Below the pieces are notes generated by a model. The model was not told where the DNA came from. It saw only the letters and a program-made list of their open reading frames with translations, and ran no database searches. DNA of 59,495 bases from Pseudomonadales bacterium (GTDB lineage Bacteria > Pseudomonadota > Gammaproteobacteria > Pseudomonadales > DC-out160). Location: contig JAHRWA010000101.1 of assembly GCA_019090455.1 (NCBI GenBank), positions 1 through 59,495 on the forward strand, in the 5' to 3' direction. The translations under genes and the position numbers were made by a program. Below are positions 50,617 through 59,495 of this stretch, piece after piece (within the stretch, counting starts at the first letter, position 1; each line of letters opens with the position of its first letter).

Positions 50617-52710
50617 CTATTTAAAAGAAAATGTCATGTCGAGATAAGTACGCACCGACCTTTCTTCAATATCCAGCTTAGTACTCGTGTTATTACGAAT
50701 CGTTACTGAGGTTGGCTGCATAAAACTCAGCTCTGCCGAAAACCAAGTTGACCACGCAAATTTAAATAACATTCCGGCACCAGATAAATGGACTCTAGGA
50801 TCTTTTGACTCCTTTGCCGAATTTTGTTCGCCGTAACCGTCATCATAAATAAGAGCGAATTGAAGGGCATCGATCAAGGCAACGCCTCCCATGTTGAAAT
50901 TGAAACTTTCTGGGATTGGCAAATACCACCCAAGGCTCATCATAGCAACACGATCCCCGGAGAAGTCGGAGGATGTAAAGGCGCGAACACCATGAGCACC
51001 GCCCATAGTGGCTTGCTCATAACCTGGCATGACTGACTCGCTGTAATTCCATTTTGTGGTTAAGAGTATACGGCTATCTCTATTGGTAAACGGTAACGGT
51101 AGAAACATTAAGGAGTTCGTATCCAGAGAGAATCTATAAAAATAACTGTCCTTACCTTCGGACAATTCACCAATAAAATCGCCATAGTGAATCTTAAAAT
51201 TAAGAACATTCAGCGCTTGCCAAACTTCACTAAGAAAATCGTAATCCATTTTCAAGGTAATTCCTTGGGTATGCCCTACGTCAAAACTAAACTGAGCAAT
51301 AGTGGATTGTAACTCCGTCTCTTTATCCGATATCGCCAGACCAATACTGAGATTACGCTTGCGGCTGCGAAACAATTTATGGTTCAAGTGAATGGAATGA
51401 GATCGATGCTCTCCCCCCAAACCCAAAGCATTCGCAAAACCGTCGCCAGAATCCACGGTGAATTTATTAAATTCTGTTTTTATATCCAATTCCGTTGTGG
51501 CTCGGTAGATTGGAAATTTATAACTAAACAAACCGATATCTGAGTCACCTAGATTAATATCCGAATCAAAGCGAGTCGATTTGAGGTAGCCCAAAGACAG
51601 GCGATCGCCGTACCCGCTGGCATTAAATCGCTCATAGTATGTATAGAACCGGCGATCACCACTAAATCGACTACCGTGATTATCCATCCGAAAGAACATA
51701 GCCCAACGTTTCTCGGCCCGTACGTTTACCATCAGATCCGTTTCCCCTAAATTTTCTCCCGCAGAAAAGAAGCCATAAGCATTCAGTCCAGGGTAATCAT
51801 TCAGTAGATAAAAATCTTTTTCAATGTCAGCACTACGTACTGCTTTACCGATACTGTTTTTAAAGGGAAGACGTAATCGTTTGCCACTATAGCGGGCCTT
51901 ATCCTCTCTATCGTCGGAAATCGAAACTTTGCCTAGCGCGCCTTCATACACACTGATAGTGACAATGCCATCCTCTACTTCTTGAGCTGGAACATAGGCC
52001 TTAGCGAGAAAAAAACCCTTACTGCGATAAAACTGAGTCACTTCTGCGGCGATGACTTCGATATCGCCATAGGTGATACCTCGGATAGAACGCTGACGTT
52101 TCATCAATGTATAGAGATCTTTTAGTTCCGCAGGATCAATATCATCCAAATGATTGGGATCTGCATTGATAGTGCGAAGGTAACTCGCGATTTCTTCTAA
52201 TTCAGCACGCGTAAAACCACTACCGAGTTCAATATCTTCGAGCATCAAACGACGTCGTTTATCTTCTACTAAGTCCGTTACTGTCTCAACAGTGATGCCA
52301 TGTTTGGGAAATTCTGGCAGTCGATCGAATCGTATTTTTTTCACTAATATTCTGGGACCAGAGGTTCGATCATGGGGCACGGGCACATCCGCATCGAGTT
52401 GCGGCTCCATGATCTCTTCTGATCTGAACTCAAACTCTTCCTCTATATTAGGCTCGAAAAAACCATCGCTTTCGATGTCGAAGGTTTCTGCATTCGCTGT
52501 GGATAGCCCAAAGAGACAACCCCCAAAAAATAGCGCCAAGCAAAGGTTCAATTTTTTTCGACGGCGATCGTTATAAAGAGTACGGTAACCGCCCTTAACA
52601 GCGTTAGAATCGCTCTGTACGATCTGTGCTGATGATGTCGCGACAGCATAATGAAATCGCGAAGATAATAAGTACCCAAGAGGTATGTGGTCAAATACGG
52701 CGTTCTTCAT
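50617..52710 (-). CDS. TpsB two-partner secretion transporter (ShlB/FhaC type)
   Basis: The protein of about 697 residues has a long N-terminal lead (about 1-73) ahead of the signal core LNLCLALFFGGCLFGLSTANA, then a charged linker, two POTRA domains (about 120-290; RILVKKIRFDRLPEFPKHG, FLAKAYVPAQEVEDGIVTISVYEGALGKV), and a 16-strand barrel with MPGYEQATMGGAHGVRAFTSSDFSGD (the VRGY-type motif as VRAF) and a C-terminal Phe-rich strand (TYLDMTFSFK). It exports the TpsA encoded just downstream. The start is taken at MKNAVFDHIPLG; a TTG 27 codons earlier is possible, and the long lead remains odd. Confidence 0.85.
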   Translation of the reverse strand: MKNAVFDHIPLGYLLSSRFHYAVATSSAQIVQSDSNAVKGGYRTLYNDRRRKKLNLCLALFFGGCLFGLSTANAETFDIESDGFFEPNIEEEFEFRSEEIMEPQLDADVPVPHDRTSGPRILVKKIRFDRLPEFPKHGITVETVTDLVEDKRRRLMLEDIELGSGFTRAELEEIASYLRTINADPNHLDDIDPAELKDLYTLMKRQRSIRGITYGDIEVIAAEVTQFYRSKGFFLAKAYVPAQEVEDGIVTISVYEGALGKVSISDDREDKARYSGKRLRLPFKNSIGKAVRSADIEKDFYLLNDYPGLNAYGFFSAGENLGETDLMVNVRAEKRWAMFFRMDNHGSRFSGDRRFYTYYERFNASGYGDRLSLGYLKSTRFDSDINLGDSDIGLFSYKFPIYRATTELDIKTEFNKFTVDSGDGFANALGLGGEHRSHSIHLNHKLFRSRKRNLSIGLAISDKETELQSTIAQFSFDVGHTQGITLKMDYDFLSEVWQALNVLNFKIHYGDFIGELSEGKDSYFYRFSLDTNSLMFLPLPFTNRDSRILLTTKWNYSESVMPGYEQATMGGAHGVRAFTSSDFSGDRVAMMSLGWYLPIPESFNFNMGGVALIDALQFALIYDDGYGEQNSAKESKDPRVHLSGAGMLFKFAWSTWFSAELSFMQPTSVTIRNNTSTKLDIEERSVRTYLDMTFSFK

Positions 52711-52948
52711 AATGGAGCCTAATGATTTGGACGTGCCTTTAATGTAGTGCTGAGCGTAAACAGGTTCTCTATCGCCCTCACTACTCCCCAAACTGGATTT
52801 CTATCTACTGCTGAATCTAGGAATCAGCATTTTATCTCTTTTTCTTGATTTAGCTCAACTTGGTTTCAACTAATGGGAGAGCGTCTCGGCAGTGTTATTT
52901 TGTGAATAAAAATAGTGGTCGTGGTTATTTAACTCCTAGAGTCAAAGA

Positions 52949-55705
52949 CTACAATTCTCGCACAACCCGAAAGCCGGTTGCAGTGTCTGCACGACCATTA
53001 TGGGTACGCGCCGTTTTGATATGGCAACGACTAAAGGGGTCGCTATGCTTCCCGCCCAGAGCCAACAGTGTTTTTCCGTCGGTTCCCCATTCTTGTGCAT
53101 TGCCCACATGATTGACTAGCCCCCAGCTATTGGCTTTTCCGATATCGGTACTGATCAATTCCTTACCTTTAAAAATTCCTTTTGCCTTGATGGTGCAATT
53201 GCGATTGGGATCCTCTTTATTCCCTTTTGCTTTTGCCGCATGTGTCCATTCTTTAGATGTGGGGAGTCGATAATGAAATCCCGACTCTTGACTCAACCAC
53301 GCAAGATAGCCTATGGCTTGATCTCGGCCCAAATTAATAGCAGGCCAATTACCCGGATTATTCGATACCTCTTTGCAAGTTTTTGAAGAACGACAATAGG
53401 TATTCATCTCAATCACCGAAACTTCAAATTTACCCACTGCAAAGGCTTTGTTGCCGCTGATTCCAGGAACGACCACGAGTTTCGGGCCCTTTTTATCGTT
53501 ATTCAGATTGTCACGACAAAAGTAGTTCGCACTTTTACCACCCGCCCCGGGCCGAAAGGTAATGCAGGGGTCGATTTTGACCTTCATGATTTCGCTGCTA
53601 TTCGGAAATACACCCATCGCCGCTAATTTCATTTTGTCGGCAGTTGCCGGGTTTACTTTCGCCACCTTTTTTAAACAGCTGGCCATTAAGGTTGAGAATC
53701 GCGATAGTTGTTTTGCGTATCGTCCTCCAGCGAGTTTTTTATACGTTACCAATTTTTTTTGTAACCCAGAGAAGTTCACGGCTTTCTTGCAGGCTAAGGC
53801 GCTATTCACTTCGCCTAGTGCTTGGTTATAACGTTCTTTAGCACGCAAGTTTGCTATTGTTCTTTCTTCTTCTTCTTTCGCTGCCCTGATTTTCTCTAGC
53901 TCATTGTTATGATCTGATTCTCGCTGATCGGCCAGCACCTGCAGCTGTGTCCGCTCTTGCTGGGTACTGGAAGAGAGGCGACCCCTCTCTTTTTGAATCA
54001 ACAGTTTAGTTGACCACGCATCCGCTTTCTCTAACGTAGAGTATGCGCCTTCAAGGTCACCCTTCTCTCGATGATGTTTAGCACTTTCGATGTAGAGTAA
54101 GGCAATGGTTTGCACAAATTCTTGAGCCCATGGATCTCCCTCTGGCATTAGCGATACATATTGAGAAAACTGTTCTCCAACCTTTCCCTCCCACTCAGAA
54201 GATAACTGCCCAAGATTCAGGAGCCCAGCATTCACCTTTTTTTCCATACTGGTCTGTAGAATATCCAGCTTGACCTCAACCTCTACCTCTTGCGCAACAT
54301 CAGAACGTATGTCTTGGCGCAATACATCTTCATCAATATGGGGTTGTGTAAAAATCATAGTCGCCAAGGCAACAGAGGCCGCAACCGTGCCTCCACCCAA
54401 CCACCAAACAAGAGACGATTTCTTCTCAAATGCCGCAACAAAATCATCAACTGATTTGGTTCGATCTTCCCTGCGAAAGGCCAGCGACTGCTCCAACGCT
54501 TTCCATTCGCGACGACTGAGCTGTGCGATGCGTGTCGGTTTTAATCCCTCTTTTAATGCTTTATCTGCTGCCTTCTTTTTGAAAGGATGCTGTCCCGTAA
54601 ACAATTCATAGGCCACACAACCTAGCGCATAAATATCATCTCTTACATCAGGCGTCTCGCCTTCTAGCATTTCAAGGCTGGCGTAGGCAGGTGTGAGCGC
54701 ACCTAAATTCCCCGCATCAAATTTGGTATCGTGCGAATCGTCATCAGGATCATCATCGCCCCCCACATTCGAGACAGCCCTTGCGATCCCGAAATCAAAC
54801 ACCTTCGCACTGCCACTTTTGGTTAAAAATATATTGCCGGGCTTAAAATCGGAATGTGCAATCTTATTGGCATGGGCATAAATCAGTGCCGCGCCTAAGT
54901 CTTGAATAATCGATACCGCTTCCTGCCGATCCAGGCCAACGCCTTTTTTGTCAGAGATCACTCTGTCTAGCGGTAAACCATCGAGGAATTCCATGGTCAT
55001 AAAAACCGTGTCGCCGTCTCGATCAAAATCGTAGGCCGTGACAATATTAGGATGAGCGAGAGTTTGTGATTTACGCGTCTCTCGTTGTAGGGAAATAAAT
55101 GCCATGGGATGATTTTTGAAATCATCATTCAGTACTTTAACGGCGACGTAGGGGTTTCTCTCCTCTGCCTCCACTTTGCGCCGGTCAATGGCTTTGTAAA
55201 CGCATCCCATTCCGCCTGATCCCAAAACACTGATCAATTCAAAACGATTTTTAATGACTTTTAGTGAACTTTGATTTTGCGAGAGCGAATCACTGATAGC
55301 AAGGTTTGGTATCTCTGCATCGCTATGTTGTCGAATCACAGTTGATTCGCTTAACGCCCCGTCAATATCATTACCTTCATTGGGATCATTTTCCTCACCG
55401 GTATTAGGGCCCTGTATCGATGTTTTATCCAATAACGGTTCAACTGTGCTGCGAGCCGAATGACTTTCACTCTTGACTGAAATCTGTGTTTTATCTTCAT
55501 CTGCAATAGAAGGCTGTGGGATCTCGGTAGAAGATAATGGGTCTATGATAGAAGGTGATTGATCTTCGATAGGAAGTGATTGGTCTACGACAGGAGGTAG
55601 CTGGATCTGAGTTTTATCGTCATCGGCAGCGTCAATATTATTAGCATTTACATCGGTACTAGTATCCTTGGAAGCTTGTGTTTTGACATCCTTATCTGAT
55701 TGCAT
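52949..55705 (-). CDS. Membrane Ser/Thr protein kinase with C-terminal SUMF1-like domain
   Basis: The 918-residue protein has a Gln/Asp/Ser-rich leader with DDKTQI and EDKTQI (about 28-75), a kinase domain (about 154-430: GSGGMG loop, K190 in VAVK, E209, catalytic HSDFKPGN with D286, DFG D304), one membrane helix (about 433-453), a helical extracytoplasmic linker, and a SUMF1/formylglycine-enzyme-like fold (about 740-918, FRVVREL end). The catalytic HRD arginine is Ser, a non-RD kinase. In the SUMF1 part only one Cys of the usual C-x4-C pair remains (SRCHIKTARTH), so enzyme activity is unlikely; a ligand-sensor role is inferred. It lies upstream of TpsB in the same direction. Confidence 0.88.
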   Translation of the reverse strand: MQSDKDVKTQASKDTSTDVNANNIDAADDDKTQIQLPPVVDQSLPIEDQSPSIIDPLSSTEIPQPSIADEDKTQISVKSESHSARSTVEPLLDKTSIQGPNTGEENDPNEGNDIDGALSESTVIRQHSDAEIPNLAISDSLSQNQSSLKVIKNRFELISVLGSGGMGCVYKAIDRRKVEAEERNPYVAVKVLNDDFKNHPMAFISLQRETRKSQTLAHPNIVTAYDFDRDGDTVFMTMEFLDGLPLDRVISDKKGVGLDRQEAVSIIQDLGAALIYAHANKIAHSDFKPGNIFLTKSGSAKVFDFGIARAVSNVGGDDDPDDDSHDTKFDAGNLGALTPAYASLEMLEGETPDVRDDIYALGCVAYELFTGQHPFKKKAADKALKEGLKPTRIAQLSRREWKALEQSLAFRREDRTKSVDDFVAAFEKKSSLVWWLGGGTVAASVALATMIFTQPHIDEDVLRQDIRSDVAQEVEVEVKLDILQTSMEKKVNAGLLNLGQLSSEWEGKVGEQFSQYVSLMPEGDPWAQEFVQTIALLYIESAKHHREKGDLEGAYSTLEKADAWSTKLLIQKERGRLSSSTQQERTQLQVLADQRESDHNNELEKIRAAKEEEERTIANLRAKERYNQALGEVNSALACKKAVNFSGLQKKLVTYKKLAGGRYAKQLSRFSTLMASCLKKVAKVNPATADKMKLAAMGVFPNSSEIMKVKIDPCITFRPGAGGKSANYFCRDNLNNDKKGPKLVVVPGISGNKAFAVGKFEVSVIEMNTYCRSSKTCKEVSNNPGNWPAINLGRDQAIGYLAWLSQESGFHYRLPTSKEWTHAAKAKGNKEDPNRNCTIKAKGIFKGKELISTDIGKANSWGLVNHVGNAQEWGTDGKTLLALGGKHSDPFSRCHIKTARTHNGRADTATGFRVVREL

Positions 55706-55914
55706 TGTAATATTTCAGCCTTGCTCTATGATAGATAAAAAGTCAAAAAAACAGGAGCTTACCATGTCTCACTGTTAGATTGAATCAGTGAGATTAGCAT
55801 TATACATGAATAGAGGTTGTTTTATAGCCAGACCGGCCTGGACTGATTTACCACACTATTGAGCGCCTAACGACACGCGACCCAATACCCAATCCCATAG
55901 GGAGTTTTAGTCTC

Positions 55915-56880
55915 TTGAACCTAATTGATAGATGCTGTCCACATTGCCAATCGACACAAACCTCACCGCTAGAGGGTTATAACAAAGAACATTGGAGAAT
56001 CGTCACCTGCGAATATTGTGATTTCGTGTATCTTCGCAATGCGCCGGATTACACGACTCTCCAGAATGAATTTGAATGGGAAGCTAACAGCAAAGCCGAG
56101 CGTAAACGCCGGCGTAAAAATAAAAAAATTTACTATTTGTTATCCGATGCACTAAAGAGAATTAAGTTTTTCTTTCGAAACGGTCAGCGAAAAGAAATCA
56201 TGATACTCGAGAAGCTGAACCTCTCCGGTAAAACAATAGACGTCGGTTGCGGCGATGGATTTACCTTAAGCCAAATGCCCAGTGTCTTCACTCCTTACGG
56301 CGTGGAAATTTCCAAGCCCTTGGCGAAACTGGCCAATGAGCGCTGCCAGTCTCGAGGGGGGTTCGTTATATGCGACAAAGCGGTGGACGGCCTGAAGCAG
56401 TTTCCTCAGGACTTTGCGGACCTTATCATTATGCGCTCCTATCTCGAACATGAGATAAATCCATTAGAAGTACTTAAGTCTGCGGAATATTGTCTTAAGC
56501 CTAATGGCGTTATTCTCATTAAGGTTCCGAACTTTTCTTCAATAAATCGAAAAATGAAGGGGATCAATTGGCCTGGATTTCGATTTCCAGATCATGTTAA
56601 TTATTTTACGCCGGTATCATTAGTGAAGATGGTAGAAACTGCCAATCTCAATGTACGCCGGTTTAATTTCTTAGACAAAATCTCCACTAGTGACAATATG
56701 TGGATGCTGGTGGATAAACCGAGTGTGGAAACATCATCTAAAATTTCCGACAATAAAAATGGCAATCACACCCCAGAGAGTATCTCTTCGGCCAAGTCTG
56801 TCGCATTGAACCCTGAAGATGCCTTAGACCCTAAAGCTAAATCAGACCCAAAAGTTGAATTAGAAGAAGATACGATTTGA
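55915..56880 (+). CDS. SAM-dependent methyltransferase with zinc-ribbon head
   Basis: The 321-residue protein has an N-terminal zinc ribbon (CCPHCQST...CEYCDFVYL) and a class I methyltransferase core: TIDVGCGDGFTLSQMPSVFTPYGVEIS (motif I, about 108-133), DLIIMRSYLEHEINP (about 168-182), and NGVILIKVPNFSSINRKM. The pattern is that of methyltransferases acting on sugars or lipids. The C-terminal about 45 residues are Lys/Ser-rich and polar. Its 3' end overlaps the convergent di-iron gene by 115 bases. TTG start with AGGGAG 11 bases before it. Confidence 0.82.
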   Translation: MNLIDRCCPHCQSTQTSPLEGYNKEHWRIVTCEYCDFVYLRNAPDYTTLQNEFEWEANSKAERKRRRKNKKIYYLLSDALKRIKFFFRNGQRKEIMILEKLNLSGKTIDVGCGDGFTLSQMPSVFTPYGVEISKPLAKLANERCQSRGGFVICDKAVDGLKQFPQDFADLIIMRSYLEHEINPLEVLKSAEYCLKPNGVILIKVPNFSSINRKMKGINWPGFRFPDHVNYFTPVSLVKMVETANLNVRRFNFLDKISTSDNMWMLVDKPSVETSSKISDNKNGNHTPESISSAKSVALNPEDALDPKAKSDPKVELEEDTI

Positions 56881-57785
56881 TTCTGAGCACCTGATTGACG
56901 AGCAGATCCCGCTAGAGTCCAATCAAAGTTAAGGCCAGTGGCACCTTGCACGACTCTTCTAAGACCCCAACCGACTTTGTCACCGATATCACTATCAAAA
57001 AAAGCGAGCATTTGGTTAAAAGGTTTTGCTGTGGGATTACCACTGACTTCCTCCTTCGAGTATAACCGCCGTAAACGACGCATCACTGACTCCAACTCTT
57101 TCTGAGTGGGATCTAGTGTTTGCATAGGCCTGAAAAACAAATCAATCGTGAATTGAGGGCCGAATACGACAAGCTCACCGATAGTAAACGCTGATTTAAT
57201 TCTATCAATAAAGGTGAATTCCTTATTCATATTATTAGCAGAACAATGTTCTGTCATAAATATATCCATCGCTAAATGTCTCGATTCATCGGCATTGATC
57301 TTTTTGACCACTGCTTGACTCATGGGGTCTTCTACAAATTCATTAATTTTCTTTAGCAGGGCGATATCGAGAATTAATTCTCCCGTGAGTACGAAAAGAT
57401 TGGCCACGGCAGGATTAACCGATCGTATGGCTTTAGAAAAACGCGGAATAAAACGTAGCATCGCAAAGCTAGGGGTATAAATCTTATATTGATGGACATC
57501 AAAGTAATCTGCTAATTTCGCCACAGCCTCACTATGCCGCACCTCATCCAAATAACAGTAGTAATAAATTTCTTTTAAAATGGGGTCGTCCATTAGATCT
57601 GACAGAGCCAAGAACAGGTTCCCTGCAATACGTTCGATATAAGACATATCCAAGTACAACTGGCAGATACGCATTTCAGTTTCTCGATCCAAAATCACTT
57701 CCGGTTTTTTTGACCAATCAAAATCATTGATATTCCACTGACCGTCTTTGCACTTCTGCAACATTTTTTCAGGATTAATACTCAT
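56766..57785 (-). CDS. Di-iron ferritin-like four-helix protein (oxygenase or similar)
   Basis: The protein of about 339 residues shows the carboxylate di-iron pattern (numbered from the ATG four codons upstream): E55 in YIERIAGN, E85/H88 in DEVRHSEA, E140 in LTGELILD, E171/H174 in ADESRHLAMD. This is the E, ExxH, E, ExxH arrangement of AurF-type oxygenases, ribonucleotide-reductase-like and other ferritin-like proteins. I start at the second ATG (57785) because GGAG lies six bases upstream; the first has no site. The last about 50 residues are Ser/Gly/Ala-rich and overlap the methyltransferase on the other strand by 115 bases. Confidence 0.8.
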   Translation of the reverse strand: MSINPEKMLQKCKDGQWNINDFDWSKKPEVILDRETEMRICQLYLDMSYIERIAGNLFLALSDLMDDPILKEIYYYCYLDEVRHSEAVAKLADYFDVHQYKIYTPSFAMLRFIPRFSKAIRSVNPAVANLFVLTGELILDIALLKKINEFVEDPMSQAVVKKINADESRHLAMDIFMTEHCSANNMNKEFTFIDRIKSAFTIGELVVFGPQFTIDLFFRPMQTLDPTQKELESVMRRLRRLYSKEEVSGNPTAKPFNQMLAFFDSDIGDKVGWGLRRVVQGATGLNFDWTLAGSARQSGAQNQIVSSSNSTFGSDLALGSKASSGFNATDLAEEILSGV

Positions 57786-58243
57786 AATCGACTCCATCTT
57801 TTTATATTTTTTACTTTTCGATTCAATTTTAAGTCTTATTTATTTTTATCGTACTGGATATCAAATCAAGAGGGACGCAAGCTTAAAATGTGATTGAGAA
57901 AATAACATAGTCCTTTGTGATGAACTAGTGATATATCAGTAAATCTATTTTCGAGATAATGATCATACTCTATTGTTTTTAATAGATATATTGATAGTCA
58001 ATACTCCTGATATTACTATCTAATAACCAATGCAATGAGGTACTTTCAAACCCTTAAATAATCTAACCCCGGGATAAAAGAAACTGAAGTGCTCTAATAA
58101 AACTACACCGATAGATCATATTTTTACGTCTTTCTTTAGTGTTGAAGTTAAGTACTATTTTTTGGCTATGAAGGGAGTTTTCATTTCACGACTATACTAT
58201 TTTGCGAATAAAACATTTAACGGCAGTATGAGAAAAAGCAATC
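57786..58243. other. AT-rich divergent spacer
   Basis: This 458-base region is AT-rich and should hold promoters of the di-iron and pilin-like genes. A short dyad TATTGA-TAG-TCAATA (57989-58003) is visible. A plus-strand frame near 58162 overlaps the real gene in another frame and is not accepted. No RNA gene is seen. Confidence 0.5.
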
Positions 58244-59464
58244 ATGTACTTAACTCCCCCACAGATATTTGGACCTCCAGTCACTGCTCAAGCACAAAAG
58301 GGCGTCGCTCTGATTGTCATGTTCATGGTCCTAGTTCTCACTATTTTGAGCTTTAGCGTGGCTCAATTGAGCGTCAATAAGTTGAAATCTTTTAAACAAT
58401 ATTCTGACTCCGATAAATTGGCCGTAGCAAAAGATGCACTGATTGCCCATGCTTTAGTCCAAGCTCGGACCATTAACAACTCCTCTCCTCGTCTCCCCTG
58501 CCCCGACATAAATCTACCCAATACCGCCGGGTACGGAATTTCAGATCCAGCCAACTGTGGGTCCGGATCTACCGTATCCTTGGGATATTTACCCTGGCAA
58601 ACGCTAGGTATCGCTGAGCAATTAGATTCAGATGGCGTCCCTCTCTGGTACGTGCTTGCCGGATCATTTAAAGACCTTAATGGCACCGACCCTATTCTGA
58701 ATACCGATTCCCTCGGAGGGTTAACCACACTCAATCATGCAGATGATGTGATTGCCTACGTTATCGCTCCCCACGCTATTGTCGCCTCTCAATCTAGACC
58801 CAATGTCACGGTGTCCAACTATCTGGAAGGTGAAAATGCAGATGGCGACAGTGTCTTCGTTCAGGCGCTCAAAACGGAAACCTTTAACGATGTGGTACTT
58901 GCAATACGCCAAGAAGAAGTGACAGAAAGACTAGAAGACAATGGCATCGGCTCTGACATTCTGACCACTGTTGGCGACGCCCTTAGCGTCTATTTTGATG
59001 ATAATAATTATTACCCTTTTGCTGCCGCTATTAACTCCACCAATGGCAACTGTATAGACAACCTCAGTCGCGGTTTAATTCAGAGGAATCTAAGCACCTG
59101 TGCAGAAGTTGATTTTTCTGACTATTTGCCTAGTTGGTTTATTGATAACAATTGGTGGCAAATGATCTATTACGAGGTGGAGCCCGATTGCGCCGGAGTC
59201 GGTAGTGATTGTGATAACGCCACTTTAACCATCACATTAGATGGTGGCACTGCCCAACAGCTCATCATCGGTTTTGCCGGACGAAGCTTCAGCAATCAGT
59301 CCAGAGGACTATTGGCTGATACTGATGATTTTTTAGAAGATCCGGACACCGGTACGGCTTTAATTAATGAAAACACAAATGGAGACTCTCTCTACGAAAC
59401 ACCTTCCGACTCCGCCAATAGCAATGACGCATTCCTGACATTAACAAATCCAACCATCCCAGGG
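58244..59464 (+). CDS. PilX-like N-terminal-anchored protein, 3' end missing
   Basis: The first 407 genomic residues have a PilX-type start, AQKGVALIVMFMVLVLTILSFSVAQ (about 17-41), a membrane helix after a short basic head, then a Cys-rich pseudopilin-like domain (RLPCPDINLPNTAGYGISDPANCG, about 83-106) and a long secreted region with paired cysteines (CIDN...CAEVD, PDCAGVGSDCDN). Such proteins are minor pilins or pilus-assembly factors. The genomic sequence ends at 59464; the apparent last six residues (SLIHI region) come from an adapter, so the true C-terminus is unknown. Confidence 0.75.
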
Positions 59465-59495
59465 CTGTCTCTTATACACATCTGACGCTGCCGAC
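59465..59495. other. Nextera transposase adapter (sequencing artefact)
   Basis: The final bases begin CTGTCTCTTATACACATCT, the reverse complement of the Tn5 mosaic end used in Nextera libraries, and continue with GACGCTGCCGAC, the read-1 adapter tail. It is not genomic and marks a contig end. Confidence 0.97.

Noticed and set aside
53000..53500. Catalytic formylglycine-generating enzyme
   Set aside because: The SUMF1-like domain keeps only one cysteine of the active pair, and no sulfatase gene is nearby.
58162..58356. Plus-strand frame of 64 codons before the PilX-like gene
   Set aside because: It overlaps the first 110 bases of the PilX-like gene in another frame and lacks any recognisable features.

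Overview
The window reads as chromosomal DNA of a marine-type gammaproteobacterium. The evidence is moderate-to-low GC, an outer-membrane OmpW, a two-partner secretion pair, a hybrid histidine kinase with a LuxR-type regulator, a Nap-like respiratory cluster with an FNR-like site, and several small gammaproteobacterial families (DUF2164, DUF3703, DUF599, CWC). The genus cannot be read from the sequence. The last 31 bases are not genomic: they match an Illumina Nextera transposase adapter, so the window ends at a contig edge and the last gene is cut there.

Layout. 1-2.2 kb: minus-strand exported proteins, including one built from three copper-only superoxide-dismutase-like modules. 2.3-6.8 kb: a kynureninase-like PLP enzyme and a PrnB/IDO-like haem protein in one minus-strand unit, a divergent AEC permease, and an MpaB/DUF2236 protein. 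7.0-12.9 kb: a three-gene plus-strand operon for a cytoplasmic NarB/NasA-type molybdoenzyme with a fused FeS/DmsC membrane subunit. It is bracketed by an intact TetR gene and a decayed copy of that gene's 3' end. 13.3-18.3 kb: a MaoC-like hydratase, a periplasmic solute-binding protein, a hybrid sensor kinase and its response regulator. 18.4-21.1 kb: a large calcium-repeat lipoprotein. 21.5-22.7 kb: YcaQ-family DNA glycosylase.

22.8-30.0 kb is a seven-gene minus-strand respiratory operon: NapC-like quinol dehydrogenase with five haem motifs, dihaem cytochrome c, NapA-like TAT-exported molybdoenzyme, NapG-like, NapH-like, a signal-peptide/anchored protein with an HHVLGRP motif, and a second four-cluster ferredoxin. 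No NapB or NapD gene is present and an FNR-like box lies upstream. Electrons would pass from quinol through NapC/NapGH and the cytochrome to the periplasmic molybdoenzyme, whose substrate may or may not be nitrate.

30.5-43.5 kb is a mixed region of small genes: VOC proteins, DUF3703, a second large lipoprotein, CWC protein, NAD(P)-binding protein, a nonsense-broken membrane gene, DUF2164, an EF-hand-like protein, PhzF, GNAT, OmpW, DUF599 and acyl-CoA dehydrogenase. 43.5-55.7 kb is a minus-strand module of a membrane Ser/Thr kinase with a C-terminal SUMF1-like domain, a TpsB transporter and a 2314-residue TpsA exoprotein with RTX-like repeats. 55.9-59.5 kb holds a methyltransferase and a di-iron ferritin-like protein whose 3' ends overlap by 115 bp, then a truncated PilX-like protein.

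The strongest candidates for something not yet described are the NapB/NapD-less Nap-like operon, the quinol-coupled NarB-like complex between TetR repeats, the three-module Cu-only SOD protein, and the kinase-SUMF1/TpsB/TpsA-RTX module. A recurring oddity is short tandem duplication (13-18 bp) at gene boundaries, several of them exactly on start codons.
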